From positions 407,001-471,000 of the forward strand of contig NZ_AP010872.1 of NCBI RefSeq assembly GCF_000828515.1: a DNA stretch of 64,000 bases, written 5' to 3'. Made by a program: the position numbers and the translations under genes. Below the pieces are notes generated by a model. It was given only the letters and a program-made list of their open reading frames with translations. It had not been told where the DNA came from and searched no databases. The stretch is from Candidatus Ishikawaella capsulata Mpkobe (GTDB lineage: Bacteria > Pseudomonadota > Gammaproteobacteria > Enterobacterales > Enterobacteriaceae). Shown here one piece after another: positions 20,715-30,258 of this stretch (position 1 is the stretch's first letter; the number at the start of each line of letters is the position of its first letter).

Positions 20715-21647
20715 CTATATTTTATTTACAGCTGTTTCTAGAGAAAGTAAATCATTTACTGAAATTGCTGTAACTTTATTTGTTAAAGATTTATTTAGGT
20801 TAGTCAGAACTTTTCCTGGGCCAATTTCAAATAATGTATAAATCCCTTGAGAAGTTATAAATTCTATAGTTTCTACCCACCGGATAGGGTTATATAATTG
20901 ACGGATAAGAGCGCTACGAATAGCATGTCCTGAAGTTTCAACAATAGCATCCACATTATTGACTACTGGTATCGTAGGTAATTTAAAATGAACTTGTTCC
21001 AGGATTTTAGCTAATTTATTAGCTATTGGTTTCATTAATATACAGTGTGAAGGAACACTAATGGGTAAAGTTAAAATCCTTTTAGCACCGGCCTTGAGAC
21101 ACGCCATACTAACACGTTCAACTTCTTCACGATGACCTCCTATTACAATTTGCTTTGAAGAATTAAAACTGACAGGAGATACTACTTTTTCTTTGGAGTT
21201 TTCTCTACATATACGAGAAACAGATTCTTTATCTAAGCCAATGATGACCTGCATTTTACCGATTCCTTCCGGCACCTCCTGTTGCATTAAATAACCACGT
21301 AAGGCTACTAATTTAAGAGCATCAGAGAAATTTATTACATTTGCGCATACTAGTGCTGAGTATTCTCCTAAACTATGACCCGCTAATATAGATGGTTCGC
21401 GATAACATTGTTGTTTCCAAACACGATAAATAGCTATAGATGAGGTAAGCAATGCTGGTTGAGTTTTATATGTTTTATTTAATTCTTCTAACGGACCATT
21501 CTGTACTAGATGCCATAAATCATATCCTATTACTTTAGAAGCTTCTCCAAAAGTTGTCTTCACTATAGAAAAAATCCTAGCTAATTCTGCTAACATACCT
21601 AATGATTGGGATCCTTGTCCGGGAAAAACAAAAGCAAAATTAACCAT
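20715..21647 (-). CDS. fabD: Malonyl-CoA-ACP transacylase
   Basis: Loads malonyl groups onto ACP. It has 310 residues, against 309 in E. coli. The nucleophile Ser in GHSLGEYSA near residue 92, the active-site His in SVPSHC, and PGQGSQ at the N-terminus are intact. The ATG at 21647 is chosen because AGGAA lies seven bases before it and MVNFAFVFPGQGSQ matches E. coli. The frame extends seven codons further to 21668 without family support. The upstream neighbours fabH and plsX of E. coli are missing here. Confidence 0.96.
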   Translation of the reverse strand: MVNFAFVFPGQGSQSLGMLAELARIFSIVKTTFGEASKVIGYDLWHLVQNGPLEELNKTYKTQPALLTSSIAIYRVWKQQCYREPSILAGHSLGEYSALVCANVINFSDALKLVALRGYLMQQEVPEGIGKMQVIIGLDKESVSRICRENSKEKVVSPVSFNSSKQIVIGGHREEVERVSMACLKAGAKRILTLPISVPSHCILMKPIANKLAKILEQVHFKLPTIPVVNNVDAIVETSGHAIRSALIRQLYNPIRWVETIEFITSQGIYTLFEIGPGKVLTNLNKSLTNKVTAISVNDLLSLETAVNKI

Positions 21648-22558
21648 ATTTAAATTCCTAGTAATCAAAGATAAATAATGTTATATCTATATAAAAACAT
21701 TGAAAAGTACTAGAATCAATATGGTCCTGATAATATAACGTATTATTTTAGCAATAGTTAATACCTGAAATTAGCTAATTACTATGATAGCAGAATTATT
21801 TTTTTATTAAAATTTCTTACATAATATAAGCCAGATCTTTTAAAGATCTGGCTATCAGATGATTTATATTTATGAATTTGCTTTTACTATAAATAAAATG
21901 TTTTATTGGCTATTAATATGCAAATGGATGAAATATATGCGGTGGATTTTAAAGGTAATATTACTTATCTAGTCTAGAAAAATAAACAAATTTATATCAT
22001 AAACGATTAAAATGGATTAACAATATATAACTAAAGCAAATTTTAACCATAATTATGCTAATAGCATGACAAACATATAGCAATATATAGTAGCTGTTTT
22101 AAAAATATCGAATTGATACTTATTGCAGTTTAATGCGACGAGAGGGTATATCCTTATCATTCAGGAACTTATACAAATACAATCCTGAAAACATCATTAG
22201 CATTTTTGGAAAATACTATATATTTTATCAAACCTGTAATATTTTACTATTATAGAATATAACAGTAAGTTATATATTTACGTTATGTAGCCACTAAGCT
22301 TATATGGGTATTATCTCAAATTATCATAAAATATATATCAGTAATGTTTCAAAAGTCCCTAGCTGGAAACTAAGTGAAGTAACAATTTCATCAAATTTAG
22401 TATTTGAAGATATTCATTTATCACACTGCATGCATGAACACATAAAGTAATTACATGCATGATAAAAGTATTCAATGCATCGAACAAATTTTTTAAAAAT
22501 CAATAACATATTGAATATGTCTATAAAAATATGAAATCGTTATATTAATACAATATAA
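21648..22558. other. Gene-free stretch where plsX and fabH would lie
   Basis: In E. coli the order is rpmF-plsX-fabH-fabD. Here about 900 A+T-rich bases separate rpmF from fabD, against about 2 kb of coding sequence in E. coli. I read the minus strand in all frames for PlsX and FabH motifs (GDGFTGNV, the GGGFTWG end of FabH) and recognised none. There is a strong hairpin at 21829-21853 and two nearby CATGCATG motifs (22430-22462). The stretch is most likely decayed remains beyond recognition. Confidence 0.7.
21829..21853. other. Strong 12-bp inverted repeat upstream of fabD
   Basis: AGCCAGATCTTT and AAAGATCTGGCT are perfectly complementary, separated by one T. On the minus strand it is followed by TATATTATG, a weak U-tract. 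It could end a transcript entering from rpmF or be a leftover of the lost fabH region. It lies about 180 bases before the fabD start. Confidence 0.55.
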
Positions 22559-22729
22559 TTATTTTGAAAGTATTTTCTGTCCACGATAATATCCTTTTTT
22601 AGTAAGATGATGACGTATATGTATTTCCCCTGAAACCTTATCTACCGATATTTTTGAAATAGTTAGTGCATCATGTGAACGACGCATTCCTCGCTTGGAA
22701 CGAGTAGTTTTATTTTTTTGAACAGCCAT
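22559..22729 (-). CDS. rpmF: 50S ribosomal protein L32
   Basis: Small ribosomal protein of the large subunit. It has 56 residues, against 57 in E. coli. It starts [20 protein letters not shown], the family signature, and ends [22 protein letters not shown] lies nine bases before the ATG. In E. coli rpmF opens the plsX-fab operon. Here it stands alone, 145 bases from rluC, with yceD and yceF lost. Confidence 0.96.
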   Translation of the reverse strand: MAVQKNKTTRSKRGMRRSHDALTISKISVDKVSGEIHIRHHLTKKGYYRGQKILSK

Positions 22730-22874
22730 GTACCTATTCTCCTATGAAATATTTATAACATTCTTTCTGTATTCACTAGAGTGAATAGTAGCACTCAATT
22801 GTAGCATATAAGTAATTTTGTTTAAATACATACGTATGTAAATTAGGTTTAATATTTTAATTTATCTCATAATT

Positions 22875-23828
22875 TTATGAATTTTGATTACGTAAATTAA
22901 TGAGACAATTTTGCAAATTTTTATCTAGTGGAGCATGAAATTTCAATAATTGTCCACTATGTGGATGTTTAAATTTCATAAAATGAGCATGTAAAAACAT
23001 ACGATTTAGACCAGTTTTTATAATTTTTTTATCAAAATTTGACAAACCATACCTATTATCAAAAGCAATTGGATGTCCGAGATAAGAAGTATGAATACGT
23101 ATCTGATGAGTTCTGCCCGTAATTGGGCGTACTTTTAATAAAGTAGCATCATTGAAATATTCCTCTACACTGAAATGTGTTTCTGAAGCTTTGCCATGAA
23201 TATCAATACATACAATATTATCCTGATTATTAGAATATTTCTTCAATATAGGCAATGTTGCTATTTTACAATTAGGTGGCCACTTACCCTGTACTAACGC
23301 TAAATATTCTTTCCTAACCTCTTTTGTTCTAAGTTGTTCGTGAAGAGAACGAAGAGCAGATCTTTTCTGAGCTAGTAATAATAGACCTGAAGTGTCACGA
23401 TCGAGGCGATGTACTAATTCTAAATGAGAATTTGGTCTCAATAAACGCAGCCCTTCAATCACTCCAAAACTTAAACCACTACCCCCATGAACAGCTATAC
23501 CGGAAGGTTTATTCAAAATTAAAATATGATTATCTTCAAATAAGATAGCTTTTTCGAGAATAGAAATTTCCTTTCTATTAGGAGATAGAAATATTTTTTT
23601 AGTTTCTAATATGTGCAGAGGTGGAATACGCAATGTATCACCTTCAATAAGTTTATATTTGTATTTAGTTCTTTTTTTATTTACTCTTATCTGTCCGGTA
23701 CGTAATATGCGATATATCTTGCTTTTAGGAACCCCTTTTAAGTAGGAGAATAAGAAATTATCCAGACGTTGTCCAATATAATGTTCTGAGATTACTAAAT
23801 GCTGTACTTTTAATATCTTTGCCTTCAT
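22875..23828 (-). CDS. rluC: 23S rRNA pseudouridine synthase RluC
   Basis: Makes pseudouridines 955, 2504 and 2580 of 23S rRNA in E. coli. It has 317 residues, against 319. An N-terminal S4-like RNA-binding domain (QRLDNFLFSYLKGVPKSKIYRILRTGQIRVN) is followed by the RsuA/RluA catalytic domain. The catalytic Asp is in HRLDRDTSGLLL, and RPITGRTHQIRIH is present. It is divergent from rne, as in E. coli. Confidence 0.96.
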   Translation of the reverse strand: MKAKILKVQHLVISEHYIGQRLDNFLFSYLKGVPKSKIYRILRTGQIRVNKKRTKYKYKLIEGDTLRIPPLHILETKKIFLSPNRKEISILEKAILFEDNHILILNKPSGIAVHGGSGLSFGVIEGLRLLRPNSHLELVHRLDRDTSGLLLLAQKRSALRSLHEQLRTKEVRKEYLALVQGKWPPNCKIATLPILKKYSNNQDNIVCIDIHGKASETHFSVEEYFNDATLLKVRPITGRTHQIRIHTSYLGHPIAFDNRYGLSNFDKKIIKTGLNRMFLHAHFMKFKHPHSGQLLKFHAPLDKNLQNCLINLRNQNS

Positions 23829-24135
23829 AGCGTTTATTTAATAAATATTATTCAAATAATGCCGTTGGTAAAACACTCAAAATTTTATTACTATATAAAT
23901 AATAGTAGTCACATAATGTTAGTGATTTGTAATTTTTATAATTCAATATACCCTCACCCAATACCAGTATAGCATAAATATTAATTTTAAGTGAAATAAT
24001 AATGCGCTACTGGTACAAATATGAACAATCGTAATAACTTACAATAACATTCGGTAGCTACCTTAATTTTCTTTATTTAATTTTTAGATATTTAGCAAAT
24101 TTAGGATTTCTCATAAGAATAAAGAACCGATAAAA
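23829..24135 (+). promoter_or_regulatory. rluC-rne divergent spacer with a leader hairpin before rne
   Basis: This 307-base spacer must hold both promoters. An imperfect stem of 14 pairs (23962-23975 with 24002-24015, two mismatches, 26-base loop) lies about 120 bases before the rne ATG. A 10-bp palindrome GGTAGCTACC is near 24053. E. coli rne has a long structured leader used for autoregulation by RNase E. Position suggests the same role, but I cannot align the hairpin to the known leader elements. Confidence 0.4.
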
Positions 24136-25554
24136 ATGAAAAGAATGTTAATTAATTTTACTCCGCAAGGGAAAGTAATCATTGCGCTAATTGATAATCA
24201 GAAATTATCTGATCTAGATATTGAAGATCTTAAATCAGAAACAAAAACAGCTAATATATATAAGGGTAAAATTACAAGAATTGAACCTAGTTTAGAAGCT
24301 GCATTTATTGAATATGGCTCGGATAAACAAGGTTTTTTACCTTTAAAAGAGATTGCAGAGGAATATTTTCAGGGAAATAACCTAAAAAACAGTAGATTAC
24401 ATATTAAAGATATCTTGCAAGAAGGACAAGAAATCATAGTACAAATTGATAAAGAGCAACGCGGTAATAAGGGTGCTGCTCTAACTACTTTTATTAGCTT
24501 AGCTGGTAGTTATTTAGTTTTAATGCCTAATAATCCTAATATAGGTGCTATTTCCCGTTCTATAGAACGTAATTCTCGTAATGCACTGACAAAAAAAATA
24601 TCTTTCTTAAAATTACCAAGAAATATGGGATTGATTATACGTACTGCAGGAGCAGGTCAATCGATTGATGCTCTTAAAGGAGATCTGGATTCTCTTTTAA
24701 AACACTGGGATGCCATAAACATAGCAGCTAAAAGCCGATCGGCTCCTTTCTTGATTCATCAAGAAAGTAATATTTTTAAGCGATTTTTTCAGGAGCATTT
24801 AGGTCCAGACATAGATGAAATTGTAATTGATGATCCCGAAATACATAAATTAGCCTGCAATTACATGACTGACATAGGACAATCTTATTTTGTTAGGAAC
24901 ATTCAACTTTATACTGATAGTATACCTATTTTCAGTCAGTATCAGATAGATACACAAATTGATTCATTATTTAAAAGAAAAATAATATTACCTTCTGGAG
25001 GATGTATTGTGATTGATACTACAGAAGCTTTAATTGCTATTGATATTAATTCAGCTCGTTCTACTAGTGGTAATGATATAGCAGAGACTGCCTTTAATAC
25101 TAATATAGAGGCAGTCGAAGAAATATCTCGTCAACTTCGTTTACGGGATTTATCAGGTTTAATTGTTATAGATTTTATAGATATGATATCTCTAAGTCAT
25201 CAACGTAGAGTAGTAAATAAATTGCGAGAAGAAACAAGTAAAGATCGGGCTCGTATTCAGATTAGTAATATTTCTAGTTTTGGTTTATTACAAATGTCCC
25301 GCCAAAGACTTAATCCTTCATTACGCGAATCAAACAATCATGATAATAATATCTGTTCCTGTTGCCATGGTACAGGTATTATAAAAAATAAATTATACTA
25401 TCAGAGTATTTTACCGTGCATTGAACAAGCCTTGAAAAGGACTAACGAAGAAGAAGAAGAAATATATGCTATTCCAATAAATATTGTATCTTATTTTCTA
25501 AGAGAAACAAATCACTACTTTAATAATTTTAAACTTCAATATGGAATCTGTTAG
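24136..25554 (+). CDS. rne: Ribonuclease E, catalytic domain only (truncated)
   Basis: Single-strand endoribonuclease for mRNA decay and rRNA/tRNA processing. It has 472 residues, against 1061 in E. coli. The start MKRMLINFTPQGK, the S1 domain and NIYKGKITRIEPSLEAAFIEYG identify RNase E rather than RNase G. The 5' sensor, DNase I-like metal site (AIDINSAR, IVIDFIDM) and zinc link Cys407/Cys410 (CSCCHGTG) remain. A TAG ends the protein inside the small domain, after LQYGIC. The membrane helix and the whole RhlB/enolase/PNPase scaffold are absent. In-frame codons after the stop still resemble the small domain, so the truncation looks like a nonsense mutation followed by decay. Confidence 0.95.
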   Translation: MKRMLINFTPQGKVIIALIDNQKLSDLDIEDLKSETKTANIYKGKITRIEPSLEAAFIEYGSDKQGFLPLKEIAEEYFQGNNLKNSRLHIKDILQEGQEIIVQIDKEQRGNKGAALTTFISLAGSYLVLMPNNPNIGAISRSIERNSRNALTKKISFLKLPRNMGLIIRTAGAGQSIDALKGDLDSLLKHWDAINIAAKSRSAPFLIHQESNIFKRFFQEHLGPDIDEIVIDDPEIHKLACNYMTDIGQSYFVRNIQLYTDSIPIFSQYQIDTQIDSLFKRKIILPSGGCIVIDTTEALIAIDINSARSTSGNDIAETAFNTNIEAVEEISRQLRLRDLSGLIVIDFIDMISLSHQRRVVNKLREETSKDRARIQISNISSFGLLQMSRQRLNPSLRESNNHDNNICSCCHGTGIIKNKLYYQSILPCIEQALKRTNEEEEEIYAIPINIVSYFLRETNHYFNNFKLQYGIC

Positions 25555-26028
25555 ATTATGATGATTGCTAATCATCAAAGGAAAATATATTCTGTATTAC
25601 ATAAGTAAATCAGATAGATCTGATCTTCACTTGAATTCATTTAAACATCATTTAATTTCGAAAACAATATCTATATTAAAATTTTTACTAATAAAGAATA
25701 CAAATGTAATAAGTAGTATCACTCCAATAGTTAGACAATATAATATTATCTTCATTGTAATAACAAATTTATTAGTAAAGTTTTTAACCTGAGAGCACCT
25801 TAAAAACCTTCTATTGATTTAGAGAGATTAAAAATAAAAATATATCATAAATTAAATATCATTGTCATATCGATGGAATTAGTACATATATCAGAAGAAT
25901 GGCACATGTCAAACCTATGATAAATTCACTTATAAAAAATTCTGCGTAATAATTTAAAAAATAGACACTTGCACACAATTACAGAAAGAACACCATATCA
26001 TAACATGATATATGTTGATAGATATTTA
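25555..26028. other. Non-coding stretch after rne with possible rne remnant
   Basis: The first 54 bases continue the rne frame as IMMIANHQRKIYSVLHK and then TAA. This aligns loosely with E. coli VIVPNDQMETPHYHVL of the small domain. A 7-bp hairpin GATGATT / AATCATC lies at 25560-25576 but has no U-tract. The rest is A+T-rich. A 75-codon open frame at 25565-25792 has no recognisable family. The flagellar genes that follow rne in E. coli are gone without a visible trace. Confidence 0.5.
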
Positions 26029-27338
26029 TTAGAAGATAATATTAAAATGATTTATATTTTTAATAAAATTCGATAAGCGAAACCCTAATAGTACTAATAT
26101 AGTAAAGTATGTTATCATACTACTACTACATATTATCATTAATGATATACCTACTTTTTGCCACTGAGTCATCATTTACATAAAACGCTAGCCATTGGAA
26201 CAATGGCTAGCTAAGTGTAGTAGTTGAGTGAGTATAAATTTTTTCTCTTATGTAACTGAGAATAAAGCATAGCAGCATGAAAATATGCCAGATAAACCCG
26301 CATCCTTAAAAGGACCTATATTGTTGTGTTATAACTAAAGTTTGCTGTACAGGGGTGAATGCCGCTATAAGTACCACCATGATGATCTCTATCAACCCTA
26401 ATGAATATGCAATTAATGAATGTTGCATCACAGTAACATCAAAAGACGTAAACTTACAATACTGGAAAAGTGCAATTATTGGACCAGATAGAATGCCTAA
26501 TACTAGGTATTACTTAAATACAACATACTCTTAAACTCCAATCTATAATATTTTAGTACTCTTTTTGGTTATAATTAATAATTATTTTAGACAATAATAG
26601 GATACTAATACTAAAAATAGCAGAAAGAAATTCCATTAAAAGATCTGCATAATACGATATACGGAATTAAAAAAATACGCCAGTATAATATTAATAACTA
26701 GATAAATTTGACTAACTACAAATAAGACACAAAACATCTTTGTGAAATTTTATTTTTGGTAATTTAAATAGGCCTATTTTTTATATAAAACAATTGATAA
26801 CCTAGTTGAAGGACAGACACCACCTAAGATAGTTGACCAAGCTAGTGCTAATATCATAGGATGAAAATATGAATAAAATGAAAAATAGTTCCACGTATTA
26901 AGAATTGTTCCAGTCAGTGAAGCAAGTGAGATAAGCAATATATAAGGAAATGTTATAACATTGATGAAGTTAAAACAAATGTGTAATGATTATTAACAAA
27001 TCCTGGAATTATCCATCGTGCTAGCATGCCTATGATTGTTACTATACAAAGAACTAAAGTTAATACTACAAACACAAGAAATAAAATCTATCTTTGCTTC
27101 TAGGTTATTTTTATATTCGATTAAAATAGGGATGAAAGCTTGATAACAAGCACCTTATTTAGTAAGAGATTAGGCAGTTTGAAGGCAAAAAAAAACGCAT
27201 CGGTAACTATAGCGATTCAAAAAATTCTAGTTACGATTATGTCACGAATAAAACCTAATATACGACAAAAAATGTCATATAAATAACAGTTGCTATTGAT
27301 TTCAATAAATTAAATATATTTAATATTTTTGTTATCAT
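26029..27338 (-). pseudogene. murJ: Lipid II flippase MurJ (MviN), inactivated
   Basis: The minus strand carries a near full-length but broken murJ, shown by segments in changing frames. Near 27240, RILGFIRDIIVTRIF is followed by TGA, then VTDAFFFAFKLPNLL; next, frame-shifted, QAFIPILIEYKNN. Near 26930, [14 protein letters not shown] and ILNTWN; near 26860, [12 protein letters not shown] after a loss of about 25 codons. Then [26 protein letters not shown] and [11 protein letters not shown] near 26420, DAGLSG near 26300, and a C-terminus matching WRLLRLMAVV and ending at a TAA at 26029. The initiator region has TTT where E. coli has ATG of MNLLKS. Several stops, frameshifts and deletions make a product impossible. 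E. coli also has murJ between rne and pyrC, in this relative orientation. Confidence 0.93.
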
Positions 27339-27454
27339 GAGCAATGATATAATTTTTATTACGCTAGCATCTAGGATTAGCAGTCTAATACTTATTTGGT
27401 TAATATCAAAATATTATTTATCAACATAATTTTTTATATAAAAGGCAACTGTAA

Positions 27455-28480
27455 ATGAAAAAAAATATAACACAAATAACTATACGTCAACCAGATGACT
27501 GGCATGTGCATCTCCGTGACCATAGTATATTGAAAACTGTCTTGCCTTATACTAGTGCAATTAATGCTAGAGCAATTGTTATGCCTAATTTAACACCTCC
27601 AATAACTACTATAAAAGCTGCAAAATTATATCGCAACCGTATTTTATCTTGTTTACCACCTAATCATCATTTTACGCCCTTAATGACTTGTTATCTAACT
27701 GATTTTACTGAACCAGATGAAATAGAATGTGGTTTTTTTGATGGTACCTTTACTGCTTGTAAGCTTTATTTAGTTAATACTACTACTAATTCTAGTTATG
27801 GTGTTAGCAATATTAATCGCATTAGTAAACTATTAGAAAGAATGCAAAAAATTGATATGCCTTTATTGGTTCATGGAGAAATCAGCTCTGCTGATATTTT
27901 CGATCGTGAAGCATGTTTCATAGACTCTATAATGGAACCTTTACGGAAAACATTTCCAGAATTAAGAATTGTTTTTGAACATATCAGCACTAAAGAGGCA
28001 ACAGAGTACGTTAAAGAAAGCAACAAATACTTAGCAGCTACTATTACTCCACAACATCTTATGTTTAATCGTAATGATTTATTATCAAATCCTTTAAAAC
28101 CACATATGTATTGTATCCCTATCCTTAAACACAAATGTCATCAACAAGCTCTAAGAAAAATTATTGCTAGTGGTCACCCTAGATTTTTTCTAGGTACGGA
28201 TACAGCACCTCATCTACGTTGCCATAAAGAAACACAATATATTTGTGCTGGTGTTTTCAGTGCTCCTGTTTCTCTATCTGCTTATGCAGAAGTTTTTGAA
28301 GAAATGAACGCCTTACAACATTTAGAAAAATTTTGTTCAGAAAATGGCCCTAATTTCTATGGTTTGCCAATTAATCAAACTACTATAAGATTAGTACGTC
28401 AACCCTGGCTCAATAAGGTAATTATTAACGGTATTATACCTTTTCTATCTGATCAAAAATTAAATTGGCGTGTTTTATAA
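27455..28480 (+). CDS. pyrC: Dihydroorotase
   Basis: Zinc enzyme closing carbamoyl-aspartate to dihydroorotate in pyrimidine synthesis. It has 341 residues, against 348 in E. coli. Metal ligands are visible in [10 protein letters not shown] (about residue 13-22), the carbamylated lysine region [21 protein letters not shown] and GTDTAPH. AAAGG lies about ten bases before the ATG. It is convergent with trhO and divergent from the dead murJ. Confidence 0.97.
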   Translation: MKKNITQITIRQPDDWHVHLRDHSILKTVLPYTSAINARAIVMPNLTPPITTIKAAKLYRNRILSCLPPNHHFTPLMTCYLTDFTEPDEIECGFFDGTFTACKLYLVNTTTNSSYGVSNINRISKLLERMQKIDMPLLVHGEISSADIFDREACFIDSIMEPLRKTFPELRIVFEHISTKEATEYVKESNKYLAATITPQHLMFNRNDLLSNPLKPHMYCIPILKHKCHQQALRKIIASGHPRFFLGTDTAPHLRCHKETQYICAGVFSAPVSLSAYAEVFEEMNALQHLEKFCSENGPNFYGLPINQTTIRLVRQPWLNKVIINGIIPFLSDQKLNWRVL

Positions 28481-28663
28481 TAGACTATATATTTTATAAC
28501 AAATTTCAATATATTATTTCGGTAATAAAGAATTAATTAGTAAACGCAAGGACTGTTATCACTAAATACCTCATTAAGGGATATTTGCCTGGAGTTCCAT
28601 AATTTAACAAAAAAAAGATGTACGGATTTTAAATATGTTAAATTTTTATTTTCCAAATACCAA

Positions 28664-29632
28664 TCATACAAATTTATATTTGTATAAATTTTCTTTACAT
28701 AATTTACTACAGCAATTGTTATATGTTTCCGCACATTTATTACATTGTATAAACAATACATGACACTTATTGTTTATGCAATTAACTTGTCTGTCACAAA
28801 TACAATAGCATTGATAACAATTGGATATTATCTCATCAGAGATGCGCTCACTCATACGTTCGTCAAAGACAAACATTTTACCGTGAAAATATACTGGTAA
28901 TTTGTGCTCTCTAGCACAACGTACATATTCAATAATACCTCCTTCAATATGATATACTTTTTTAAAGCCATTATAAATCATCCAAGCCGTTGCCTTTTCA
29001 CAACGAATACCTCCTGTACAATATAAGACAATTTTTTTATTTTTGTATTCTTTTAATTTATTTATTAATACTGCCAATTGATCTCGAAATGTATTTGCAG
29101 ATATTTTCAAAGCATTTGTGAAGTGACCTATTTCATATTCATAACTATTACGCATATCAACAAATAATACATTGGGATCTTTAAACATCGCATTTACTGT
29201 ATGTGCTTTGATATAAGTTCCTACATGATTATAATCAAAGTTAAAATTTTTGTCGCTAATACCATCGGCTACTATATTAGCTCTTATTTTTACACGTAAT
29301 ACCCAAAAAGCTTTAGTATTTTCTTCTAAAGAGCAATTCATATGCACTTTGTATAAACATTTGTCCAGAGAATAAATATAGTTTCTCATGCTTTCATAAA
29401 GAGGTGTAGGTACGCTAATCTGTGCATTTATTCCTTCATTAGCAATATAAATACGACCAAAAACTTTAAGATTAGTTAATCCAGTCCATAGTAAATCTCG
29501 AAATGCTTTTGTATCCTCAATATTAAAATATTTGTAAAAGGATAAAGTGATACGCGATCCATTATCGCGTATCATGCGTTCTTTAAGTTCTTTATTAGAA
29601 ATTCGATTATGTAATATTGACATATTATTCAT
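28664..29632 (-). CDS. trhO: tRNA uridine-5 hydroxylase TrhO (rhodanese-like YceA)
   Basis: In E. coli TrhO makes 5-hydroxyuridine at wobble U34 of tRNAs. It has 322 residues, against 350 in E. coli. The N-terminal acylphosphatase-like region is followed by a rhodanese domain with the catalytic cysteine in YCTGGIRCEKA near residue 200. A C-terminal cysteine cluster (CYQCYCICD, CHVLFIQCNKCAE) follows. The last ~28 residues of the E. coli protein are missing and the end is KLCKENLYKYKFV. AGGA sits four bases before the first ATG; ATG 29623 (MSILHNRIS) matches E. coli length better but is farther from that site. Confidence 0.94.
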   Translation of the reverse strand: MNNMSILHNRISNKELKERMIRDNGSRITLSFYKYFNIEDTKAFRDLLWTGLTNLKVFGRIYIANEGINAQISVPTPLYESMRNYIYSLDKCLYKVHMNCSLEENTKAFWVLRVKIRANIVADGISDKNFNFDYNHVGTYIKAHTVNAMFKDPNVLFVDMRNSYEYEIGHFTNALKISANTFRDQLAVLINKLKEYKNKKIVLYCTGGIRCEKATAWMIYNGFKKVYHIEGGIIEYVRCAREHKLPVYFHGKMFVFDERMSERISDEIISNCYQCYCICDRQVNCINNKCHVLFIQCNKCAETYNNCCSKLCKENLYKYKFV

Positions 29633-29644
29633 TAGTCCTACTAT

Positions 29645-29672
29645 AGTCCATTATATATAGAGCAAAATGGAC
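29645..29672. other. Hairpin upstream of trhO
   Basis: AGTCCATT pairs with AATGGACT across a 12-base loop. It lies 13 bases before the trhO start and would be in its mRNA leader. On the plus strand the stem is followed by GTTTTTA, which could instead mark a terminator for rightward transcription. The rest of the 285-base spacer to ihfB is A+T-rich with no gene. Confidence 0.4.
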
Positions 29673-29917
29673 TGTTTTTAAACAAATTCTCCTTTATCTA
29701 TATTCAGCAAAAAGATAAATATTATTAATATAACAATTAGTGCCCTCCATAAATATAGGGTTTATAAGTTATATATAAGTAATATTTTTACTATACTTAA
29801 TGAATAATCTAATATTAAACTCCATATAAACTAGACATGTATTATTTTTAACATTCTAAATATTACTATTTATAGTATCATAAATATAAATTCCTCATAA
29901 AACAAAAATTATATTAT

Positions 29918-30202
29918 TTAATTATAAGTATTGGCTCGATTTCGTAATTCTTTGCCTGGTTTGAAGTGAGGAACGTATTTGCCTTTTAATTGTACTATAT
30001 TTCCTGTTTTGGGATTACGCCCAATACGTGCGCCACGATAATGTAGTGAAAAACTTCCAAACCCTCTAATTTCAATACGTTGTCCTTGAGATAAGGTAAT
30101 TGCCATATGTTCAAGTATCTGTTTTACTGCATATTCAATTATTTTTGCTGGAATATTATCTTGTCTTTTTGCAATTATTTCAATTAGTCTAGATTTAGTC
30201 AT
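29918..30202 (-). CDS. ihfB: Integration host factor beta subunit
   Basis: HU-family DNA-bending protein; in E. coli it works as a heterodimer with IhfA. It has 94 residues, as in E. coli. The beta-arm motif [21 protein letters not shown] with the intercalating proline is intact, and the C-terminus is [20 protein letters not shown] lies six bases before the ATG. It follows rpsA by 56 bases, as in E. coli. ihfA is not in the window. Confidence 0.97.
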   Translation of the reverse strand: MTKSRLIEIIAKRQDNIPAKIIEYAVKQILEHMAITLSQGQRIEIRGFGSFSLHYRGARIGRNPKTGNIVQLKGKYVPHFKPGKELRNRANTYN

Positions 30203-30258
30203 TCATGCTCCTATCAATACAGTAATATGTAGAGAAATTAGATTTATAAAAAATATTT

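Noticed and set aside
22430-22462. Two CATGCATG motifs 24 bases apart as an operator or repeat element
   Set aside because: CATGCATG is a self-complementary low-complexity word, and no neighbouring gene or pattern supports a function.
21648-22558. A broken fabH or plsX
   Set aside because: Synteny predicts them, but no residue run of either protein could be recognised. I therefore call the stretch gene-free rather than a pseudogene.
24136-25554. Reading the truncated gene as RNase G (rng), whose length it matches
   Set aside because: The start MKRMLIN, KANIYKGKITRIEPSLEAAF-like segment and the position beside divergent rluC all match RNase E. RNase G has a different N-terminus and locus.
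25565-25792. 75-codon open frame after rne as a new gene
   Set aside because: It has no ribosome site, no recognisable motif and A+T-driven composition. It overlaps what looks like decayed rne sequence.
28537-28761. Small minus-strand frame overlapping the trhO 3' end
   Set aside because: It overlaps trhO in another frame and reads into A+T-rich spacer with no motif.
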